From assembly GCA_017991275.1 (NCBI GenBank), contig JAGNMH010000113.1, forward strand, positions 1-10,395: 10,395 bases of DNA, written 5' to 3'. This DNA is from Acidobacteriota bacterium (GTDB taxonomy: Bacteria; Acidobacteriota; Blastocatellia; RBC074). A model generated the notes under the pieces. The model did no database searches, had not been told where the DNA came from, and saw only the letters and a list, made by a program, of their open reading frames with translations. Below, one piece after another: positions 1-6,271 of the stretch (the first letter of the stretch is position 1; every line of letters begins with the position of its first letter). A program made the position numbers and the translations under genes.

Positions 1-260
1 GCTTGAGGCGATTCACCCCATCGCAACAACTCTATTCCTCATTAGCCTGGTCGCCAACTTAGATTCTGCGATTTGCTGCTGAGGTACATAGCGAATGTAC
101 CAAGTTGATATAAAAAATAGTGTGGCACTTTCGCAGCTTCAGACGGAATAGTTTTGATGCTTCGGAAGTGTGGCATTTTCGTAAAATTGGAATCTCTTTC
201 CTTGCCATAGCTTCGGCACTGGCGTAAGTTTTCCGCCGAATTGTCACTATCAATTGCAAG
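1..260. other. Leader/intergenic region, no clear gene
   Basis: No convincing gene lies here. Two forward frames are open from the left edge, one to a TGA at 80-82 and one to a TAG at 60-62, so the tail of an upstream gene is possible, but neither short peptide is recognisable. Directly after the TGA is a perfect 7-bp inverted repeat with a 5-base loop (83-89 / 95-101, GGTACAT / ATGTACC). It could be an operator or a weak hairpin; no T-run follows. A 15-base near-direct repeat (119-133 and 167-181, one mismatch) and an AATTG/CAATT dyad (239-243 / 251-255) lie between this and the next gene, so the region is probably its regulatory leader. Confidence 0.5.
122..139 (+). promoter_or_regulatory. 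Possible sigma-54-type promoter
   Basis: TGGCAC at 122-127 matches the -24 element of sigma-54 promoters exactly. The invariant -12 GC dinucleotide occurs at the right offset (GG at 123-124, GC at 135-136, ten bases between). The rest of the -12 element (CAGCT instead of TTGCA/T) is poor. The site lies about 120 bases upstream of the membrane sigma-like gene. The second copy of the surrounding repeat, at 167-181, keeps the -24 half but lacks the -12 GC. No activator site was identified, so this is a weak candidate that could be chance. Confidence 0.25.
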
Positions 261-264
261 GTGG
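258..264 (+). promoter_or_regulatory. Shine-Dalgarno favouring a TTG start at 270
   Basis: AAGGTGG differs from the ideal AAGGAGG by one base and sits 5 bases before an in-frame TTG at 270-272. The GTG at 261 lies inside this motif and has no good ribosome binding site of its own. The true start of the downstream gene may therefore be TTG 270, three codons inside the longest frame. Confidence 0.45.
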
Positions 265-2231
265 TTCGATTGCTCGGAGCAGCAGAAGTCAAAACTCAGA
301 TAACCAACAGACTTGAACGGGCCTACCAACTGGCTTTTTTCATTCTGGGAAACCAGGAAGCTTCTGAAAGAATCGCAGTGGATGCAGTTGACCGATTGCA
401 GATGGCTGTGGTGACTCAGGATCGCCGTTACTATTACATCCCCCAAGGTAGCTCGCGCCAGCTTAGCCGTTCTTCCGGCGCTCGTAGCAAGGTGACGTTC
501 AATGAATTGCACCTGTTGCAGCGCCTGATCTTTGATGAAACCGAAGTTGCGGAAAAAGAGCAGGAATACGCCGGGTTCGACGACCGGCGCCTCCTGATTC
601 ATTTCCTCAAGCATTTGGTACGAATCACCATCAAGCGCAATTCGTTTTACGTTTCGCTGGGCGTCACACGGTTGCTGCATCATTATCCGATCAATGAAGC
701 GATTGCTCTTCATTCCATCGTGATGCAGAACCCCAGCCGCGCCAAAGACAATTACTACTGGCGTTCGCGTAAAGGGCAGTTGCTGCAGGAAATAAAGTCG
801 CGTTTTGGCAATTTGCTGACACTGACGCGCGGCGCTTATGGCGAAGAGCGGTTCATCCCCCGCCCTAATCAGGCAAGCTACGCTGATTTTGTAATTCAAT
901 GTTTGCAAAAGTTTATGCCGTGGGAAACTCAATGCCCGCTGCCGCCTGGCGAAGGTCTGGCTGACAGCAGAATCCCGGCGTTGGAATTTGACGGCGATGA
1001 CCCAGATGAAGAGCACCGAACAGAAGTCGCTCGCATGCACTCTGTTCTGCACCCGACGTGCTTCGGGCAACTGGTCGCCGGACTGGGCTTTAGCGCACCG
1101 GCAACACGTCTGGATTTGCCGGAGTTTTTTCATAACGAAGCACATAATCAGCAATCCACTGAAGACAGTTTTCAAATGACCGAAACAGACCATATGAATT
1201 CAGAAACCATGCGTGCCAAGCTGGAAGACCGTCAGGCTTGCCGACAATCAATTCAAAGTAATCCGCACCAGTTGAAAATTTTGGTGGATCGCCAGCCACG
1301 CGCCACACTCGACACGGAAACAGCCAACCAAATTGATTTCCGGCTACTTGAAGGTGAAGAGTTCATAGAAATCCGCGCCAGCGAAGAACCCGATATTTGT
1401 CTGGCGCTTTACCCGATTGATTTTCAAATGTTGCAACAAGCTCACACACTCGAAAAATTCGTCATCAAACTGTCTGGCGGCCAGAAATTGAACTTCACTC
1501 TGACGCCTGAGCGCGATTCGTATGGCGAATTGACCGGCGCTGTCGTTTCCGTCAACTACGCTGGCGGCAAATCCGGCATTGCTGATTGGCTGCGTTCTTT
1601 GTGGCCAACCGCCGAATCGCCAAAACGGCTTTTGCCTGCCTTTCGCTTCGCATTACCGGTTTCGCTGCTGCTGGTAGCCGGATTGAGCGGCATTGCTCTG
1701 TGGAGAATGTGGCAGCCGGAATCGCCAAACTCAGTCGCCATCAACAATTCAAATCCAGGGCAAAATTCCAACACTCAACCAACGACTCCGCTAAATGGCG
1801 GCGATGCGCCACAACCCGGCGAGTCAATTGTTATGCCGCCTAATTCAGGTGCCCCGCAGCGCCAATCAAAACCGCCCAGCGGTTTGCGCGACCACGATGT
1901 CATAGACAACGAACACGCCAAGGTAGTCGAATCGCCATCTGAAACTCGCAAAATCTTTCTTTCCTTAAACCGGGACGTAAATGAATTCCGATCGGAACTT
2001 TCCCGGCGCCTGAAAGAAGCTCAGCTCTGGGAATTGACGGATAGAGACGAAGCCGATACTGCAATGGACATCAGCCTTTCAACTGACGGCCAAAGCGCTT
2101 CGCTTAGGTTGCTAAACGCCAAAGGCCGCGTGATTTGGCCGCGTTCCGGCAAAAGTCAGAAATATACGGGGAGTACTTCTCAGATTTCCGAGCGGATTGT
2201 TGTGGATTTGAAAAACGCTGCTGGTCGGTAA
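261..2231 (+). CDS. Sigma-like membrane protein of unknown function
   Basis: The product is 656 residues with four visible parts. Residues about 10-190 are helical and basic. Near the N-terminus, AYQLAFFILGNQEASE resembles the region-2 helix of ECF sigma factors (AYxLAxxxLGNxEDAE), so I infer a divergent sigma-like or sigma-derived domain. Residues about 200-310 are acidic and end in a conserved-looking HPTCFGQLVAGLG segment. Residues about 345-445 look beta-rich. One transmembrane helix (about 463-481) is followed by an Asn/Pro/Gln/Ser-rich linker. A small C-terminal domain (about 561-656) carries DEADTAMDISL and VIWP, which resembles extracytoplasmic beta domains common in Acidobacteriota proteins. 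Topology is probably N-inside, C-outside. The start is GTG 261 or, better supported by the ribosome binding site, TTG 270. The gene converges on a CHAT gene, which suggests but does not prove a shared pathway. It might instead be an anti-sigma or scaffold protein; biochemical function is unknown. Confidence 0.75.
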   Translation: MVRLLGAAEVKTQITNRLERAYQLAFFILGNQEASERIAVDAVDRLQMAVVTQDRRYYYIPQGSSRQLSRSSGARSKVTFNELHLLQRLIFDETEVAEKEQEYAGFDDRRLLIHFLKHLVRITIKRNSFYVSLGVTRLLHHYPINEAIALHSIVMQNPSRAKDNYYWRSRKGQLLQEIKSRFGNLLTLTRGAYGEERFIPRPNQASYADFVIQCLQKFMPWETQCPLPPGEGLADSRIPALEFDGDDPDEEHRTEVARMHSVLHPTCFGQLVAGLGFSAPATRLDLPEFFHNEAHNQQSTEDSFQMTETDHMNSETMRAKLEDRQACRQSIQSNPHQLKILVDRQPRATLDTETANQIDFRLLEGEEFIEIRASEEPDICLALYPIDFQMLQQAHTLEKFVIKLSGGQKLNFTLTPERDSYGELTGAVVSVNYAGGKSGIADWLRSLWPTAESPKRLLPAFRFALPVSLLLVAGLSGIALWRMWQPESPNSVAINNSNPGQNSNTQPTTPLNGGDAPQPGESIVMPPNSGAPQRQSKPPSGLRDHDVIDNEHAKVVESPSETRKIFLSLNRDVNEFRSELSRRLKEAQLWELTDRDEADTAMDISLSTDGQSASLRLLNAKGRVIWPRSGKSQKYTGSTSQISERIVVDLKNAAGR

Positions 2232-2240
2232 AATTCGCCG

Positions 2241-2298
2241 TTTAGAGTTCACGCCTCAGCGTATGGATTCCCGAACACGCTGAAGCGTGAACTCCAAA
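2241..2298. terminator. Long hairpin between convergent genes
   Basis: Two 22-base arms (2241-2262 and 2277-2298) pair with two mismatches around a 14-base loop. The outer ends are TTT on one side and AAA on the other. It lies 9 bases after the stop of the sigma-like gene and 5 bases beyond the stop of the convergent CHAT gene. This placement suits a bidirectional terminator. The long GC-containing stem without a long T-run also fits a REP-like dispersed element that serves as one. Confidence 0.6.
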
Positions 2299-2303
2299 CA
2301 TTC

Positions 2304-5300
2304 CTACCTCGGCTCGCCTTGCAGAGTGAATGCTGCCCAATAATAAGGCGATCGCCATTGTTTTCCTTTCCGTAACGAGAGTTGCGCTGAACGCAATGCA
2401 GTGGCTGGGGTTTGTTTTCCACTCATAAGTTCACGGTAAAAGCGCGTCATCAGTTCCGAAGTCACGGCGTCATCAACAGACCACAAGCTGGCGATGATTC
2501 TGGGAACTCCGGCATGCATAAAGCCGCGCGTTAATCCCATCACCCCTTCGCCGCGAACTTCTTTTCCCAATCCGGTGCGGCAGGCGCTCAAAACCACCAG
2601 TTCCGCCGACAGATTGAGTTTGTAAATGTCACCCAGACGAAGCACACCCAACTGCGGTTCCCCACGGTCGTTGACCAGAGAAAGAACCAGACCGGACAGT
2701 TCCGGCGATTGGCTGTTGAGCAGGCCGTGAGTGGCAAAGTGAACATAACGATATGGACTGAGCAGGCCGTCCGTCACCAGTGACCGATTGGCCTGAAAAT
2801 CCAGAGCCAACAAGCGCCGTTTTTCAGGAGCCAACGCAGCGATTTTGACAGCTTCGAGCCGCGAATAAGGGAGTCTTGATAAATCTCTGGCATCGCGTTC
2901 TGTGGGGGAACGCATGACATTATCCAGCAACATCGCCAGTGGCTGAGTTTTGGCATTTGCGACCTCTTCATCAGGAGAGTTTTTGCTGAAATTGAGCCTG
3001 TCGTCCATCCGGCTGAAAACGGGGTCGGCAACGACAGCTAAATCTTTGGTTGGGGCTTTACGCAAAGGTAATTCGCGCCGCAATTCCGCCAGCACTGTGG
3101 CCGACGGTAAATTTATGATTTCGTGTTTGACCAGCAATGGCTCGGCAGCAACTGGGCGAACTTGGGCTTTTTTCCCTGCCCTCACTTCTCCCACTCTCCC
3201 AGGCTTCCTGTCCGGTTCCGGCAATGCACCGAACGGTATGTAATTCAGGATCCCGTCGGCAACAACCAAAAGCTGTTTTTGACCAAGCGTTTCGGCTATC
3301 GGTTCCAGCAAAGTGCGGCTAAGCGAAGCTGCAACCTTGTCCAATTCGAGGGTGGCCTGAGCAACACGCCGTTGTTTTTGAACCGGTGTTTCAAATTTTA
3401 TCGTCTGGCTGCGAGCGGTCAGCAAGTCATAAAACTTTACGGCCTGAGCTTCAATCTCGGCACGCGCTGGCAACCTGACTACACGAACCTTGTCGTGGCT
3501 GACTGCCCACACGTAACTGTGCTCCTGGCCGAGCGAGTATTCCAGCAACATTGAATTCGTATCAAGTAACTGACTTTGGACTTCGGCCAAACCAAGCGGT
3601 ACCGGATGCGTCAAGGCAGCAATACGAGGATTTGCTTTTCTGATTTCGTTCTGCGTTTGTTCGTAATCTGTATCCAGTCTGACAATTTCCTGAACCACGG
3701 CCTCTATCTCGGCGGGCTTGGCTTTCTTTCTTTGCAACGCCACTCGTTCAGCCTTCCGGATTGTAAGCTCCTGTCCCAAATCATGTTCGCGCTCCAAAAG
3801 AGTCGGGCTGACGCCCTCGCGTAAATCAATACGGGCCTCGGCAATCAGATCGGCCAGGGCACGAGTCCTGGCGCCTTCGCTGGCCAAAAATGCCGTCGCC
3901 ATGTCGCCTTCAGGCTCAACTTTTCCAACAAGACTGGCAGCCGATTGCTGTTCGTGCTGCTGCATCAAAAGGTCAATGTAAAACTCGTAATATCTCTGAT
4001 TTGTAGCCGCGAACAAGGCTCGTAATTCCGGGTTAAGAATTTGCTGGCGTTGCGAATCAAAAAAGGCCAGCGCCTGTTCAATTTCGCTGCGCGAAGCTTT
4101 GAAATTGCCTTTGTCTCGTTCGACTCTGGCCAGGTCACCACGTATGTGAGCTTCGCGGGATAAATCACCAGCCACTTGATTCAGAATCAGCGCCCTTCGG
4201 TAATAATCCAGAGCCTCTTCGCGCCGCCCCACCGATTCATGGAGCGCCCCCAGATTTTTCAGCGTCACTGCTTCTCCACCAGTGTTGCCCAACCCTCGCC
4301 ACAACGGCAGAGCTTGCCGATAAAGACCAACCGCACCAGCTTTGTCGCCCGTCAGATCATAAAGCCGGGCCAGATTGGTCAGCGTCGCCGCTTCCAACTC
4401 TTGATCGCCAATCGCGCGTGAAGCCACCAGCGCAATCTGGTAAAACTCCATTGCTTTAGAGTTTTCGCCTAGCGCCTTGTAGGCAATCCCAAGATTGACC
4501 AGTGTTCCGGCTTCGACGGCACGATCACATTGAGCCTGCATGAGTCTCAACGCGGAATCATAACAATCAATCGCTTTGCGCTTGTCGCCGAGCGTGAAAT
4601 AAAGCGTGCCAAGCCCAGACAGCGTAAGGCTTTCGCGCTCCTGATCAAATTCTGAGCGAGCAATTTCCAACGACTGTAAGTAACTTTCCAGCGCCTCCTG
4701 GTTCTCCCCCAAATCCTGCTGCCGCAAAGCCATCAGATAAAGTGTCCTGGATTCTTCGCGTCTGTCATCACGTTGAACTGGTTGCGTGCGCCACAATGGC
4801 AGCGCCGCGCGATACTGTTCCAGGATGCGCCGTGTAACCTCGCGCCCCTGAACATTTTGACGGCTTAATTGAGTAGCTTCGGCAACCATCCTTTCGGCTT
4901 TAACGCGATCCGTATCACGCGGCATGGCCAGTCGTTGTTCTTCGATCCTGATAATGTAACGGCCTGACTGTCCCTGATGATTCCCACGCGCGCGCGCGCG
5001 GATTTCAACGCGATAAGTTGACGGCTTGCCTTCGGCAAGCGGAGCGATGACCGATAGACTTTTTTTGCCCAAGTAATCGGCTTCAATCAACTTTTCTCCA
5101 TCGGAGCCAAAAAGACTTGAAACAATTGCCACGCCTTTTTGCTCCACGCTCAGCCGCAGATAATTTCTCGATGGCAGCGAAAATTGATAACGATGAACGA
5201 CTTCGCCAACAAGCTCGCACTCAATGACTTCGCCTGGTGTCAGGGTGTTTGTATTTTGTGACTGGAATTGATTCGAATAACTGGCTGCTGAAACTCCGAT

Positions 5301-5438
5301 CAGACTAATCGTGTGCAACTTACAGGTAATTAAAATGATCGTTGAAATAATGGTTAGGCAAATTGCCAGACTGCGGTTGTTGCGTGTTTTTACCGCAATC
5401 CGCTTTTGACACTTTGCAGAATTCAGGTAGGGGATCAT
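2304..5438 (-). CDS. Exported TPR-CHAT caspase-like protease
   Basis: The product is 1044 residues. A basic N-terminus and hydrophobic stretch (about 23-39) followed by VSA-A near residue 51 suggest a signal peptide or N-terminal anchor. Residues about 65-168 form a beta-rich region like bacterial pre-peptidase C-terminal (PPC-like) domains. Six tetratricopeptide repeats of almost exactly 40 residues span about 225-465, each with a LG(D/E)xxxA turn. A charged, probably coiled-coil segment covers about 545-600. The C-terminal CHAT domain (about 700-1042) keeps both catalytic elements of this clan CD cysteine peptidase family: HFATHG with His904, and SACRTG with Cys953. The start is ATG 5438, with GGAGG five bases upstream. 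CHAT domains (Caspase HetF Associated with TPRs) occur in proteases controlled by TPR sensing. The substrate here is unknown. Export to the periplasm or outer surface is inferred from the N-terminus. Intact catalytic residues argue for an active enzyme. Confidence 0.92.
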   Translation of the reverse strand: MIPYLNSAKCQKRIAVKTRNNRSLAICLTIISTIILITCKLHTISLIGVSAASYSNQFQSQNTNTLTPGEVIECELVGEVVHRYQFSLPSRNYLRLSVEQKGVAIVSSLFGSDGEKLIEADYLGKKSLSVIAPLAEGKPSTYRVEIRARARGNHQGQSGRYIIRIEEQRLAMPRDTDRVKAERMVAEATQLSRQNVQGREVTRRILEQYRAALPLWRTQPVQRDDRREESRTLYLMALRQQDLGENQEALESYLQSLEIARSEFDQERESLTLSGLGTLYFTLGDKRKAIDCYDSALRLMQAQCDRAVEAGTLVNLGIAYKALGENSKAMEFYQIALVASRAIGDQELEAATLTNLARLYDLTGDKAGAVGLYRQALPLWRGLGNTGGEAVTLKNLGALHESVGRREEALDYYRRALILNQVAGDLSREAHIRGDLARVERDKGNFKASRSEIEQALAFFDSQRQQILNPELRALFAATNQRYYEFYIDLLMQQHEQQSAASLVGKVEPEGDMATAFLASEGARTRALADLIAEARIDLREGVSPTLLEREHDLGQELTIRKAERVALQRKKAKPAEIEAVVQEIVRLDTDYEQTQNEIRKANPRIAALTHPVPLGLAEVQSQLLDTNSMLLEYSLGQEHSYVWAVSHDKVRVVRLPARAEIEAQAVKFYDLLTARSQTIKFETPVQKQRRVAQATLELDKVAASLSRTLLEPIAETLGQKQLLVVADGILNYIPFGALPEPDRKPGRVGEVRAGKKAQVRPVAAEPLLVKHEIINLPSATVLAELRRELPLRKAPTKDLAVVADPVFSRMDDRLNFSKNSPDEEVANAKTQPLAMLLDNVMRSPTERDARDLSRLPYSRLEAVKIAALAPEKRRLLALDFQANRSLVTDGLLSPYRYVHFATHGLLNSQSPELSGLVLSLVNDRGEPQLGVLRLGDIYKLNLSAELVVLSACRTGLGKEVRGEGVMGLTRGFMHAGVPRIIASLWSVDDAVTSELMTRFYRELMSGKQTPATALRSAQLSLRKGKQWRSPYYWAAFTLQGEPR

Positions 5439-6027
5439 TCATGCCTCCGCAGAAGTTCAATTATGAACTAAGTCTTCTTTGCCAAAGCTGTGCCGTCACC
5501 ACTCTTCTGTACAATTCCTACCCGAACTCTCTAAATTCGGGCAAACAAAGAAATTGCTCAAAAATAATAGGTAACTACTCCGACAATAACCGTCAGTAAA
5601 TTTACTCGTGTATTGTGATTCGCTCAGTTCTTGTGGGTACGCTTTGATCGCAAAAAGCAAAGTGTAGTTCTGAGCTAGTAACGTAATCGCAGTTCGGCGT
5701 CAGTGGCCCGCTTTAATTGTAGAGAAGAATTCGCATTTGAGGTAAGGCGGCGATGCGGGGAAGCGTTTCTAATCTGGCAAACGTCGCAAATGTGAGGCGA
5801 TATACTTCTTCTTACTTGATGCCGTACACAATTTAATCCAACCGATACAGTGTTGCAAGACTTACAATCAAGAAAAATTTCACCTTCTCCTACATAATTC
5901 CATTTTTACCAACAAGCAATTATACGGATTTCCGGTAAGCAAATGGCGGATTGGAAAAATCGCAGATGAAGACGATAATGCCTTTGCCTTTGGGATTCAT
6001 CACTTAAATAAATCAAAAGGAGATTCG
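5439..6027. other. Gene-free divergent intergenic region
   Basis: This 589-base stretch separates the CHAT gene (leftward) from the small-protein/esterase operon (rightward) and must hold both upstream regions. No convincing coding frame is seen. Visible structure: a hairpin-like repeat CCCGAA/TTCGGG (5521-5526 / 5536-5541, 9-base loop) and a perfect 12-base palindrome AGTAAATTTACT (5595-5606). AT-rich sequence from about 5820 to 6010 includes TATACG at 5921-5926 with a poor -35 match 17 bases upstream. None of these is a strong consensus promoter. Confidence 0.55.
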
Positions 6028-6237
6028 ATGCCTCTTCGGACAAGACAAAATCCGGAAACGGGGATTATTGAAGTTCTGGTCAACAACGATTGGGTAGAGT
6101 TTGAAAGCCACCGGAAAAAACAGATTGACGACGCTTACCAAAACTCCGTCAATTTTCTGCGAGAACGTTTGGGAGAAGACTCTGCCCAGCAAGTCATTCA
6201 AAACTCGGCTGACGATTTGCCAGCCAGTAAAACTTAA
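6028..6237 (+). CDS. Small hypothetical protein, 69 aa
   Basis: The start is well supported: AAGGAG at 6017-6022 is 5 bases before the ATG. The protein begins with a short strand-like segment containing GIIEVLVNNDWVEFE, followed by an amphipathic helix (about residues 28-58, rich in Lys, Gln, Glu and aromatic residues). It ends in a polar tail. There is no signal peptide or membrane segment, so it is probably cytosolic. It precedes the esterase gene by 34 bases on the same strand, with no terminator between them, so the two are likely co-transcribed. I do not recognise a named family. The sequence is too short to assign a function. Confidence 0.75.
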   Translation: MPLRTRQNPETGIIEVLVNNDWVEFESHRKKQIDDAYQNSVNFLRERLGEDSAQQVIQNSADDLPASKT

Positions 6238-6271
6238 CAATGAATTGCCGATTCTGACTTTGGACAACACG

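Noticed and set aside
42..1193. A 383-residue open frame on the minus strand opposite the sigma-like gene
   Set aside because: It lies almost wholly antisense to a better-supported gene, has no ribosome binding site or recognisable domain, and its composition looks like a reverse-frame shadow.
3123..3554. 143-residue plus-strand frame inside the CHAT gene
   Set aside because: It is antisense to the conserved CHAT coding sequence, with no start signal or recognisable protein feature.
5319..5330. Lipoprotein signal (ITC around Cys39) in the CHAT protein
   Set aside because: The residue before Cys is Thr, which is atypical for a lipobox, and a better signal peptidase I site lies further on.
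2304..5438. Type III-E CRISPR TPR-CHAT (Craspase) component
   Set aside because: No Cas genes or array are nearby, and this protein carries an export signal and a PPC-like domain, unlike the cytoplasmic Craspase subunit.
6101..6271. Upstream extension of the esterase frame to an ATG at 6101
   Set aside because: It would overlap the 69-aa gene out of frame and bury the clear signal peptide that begins at ATG 6272.
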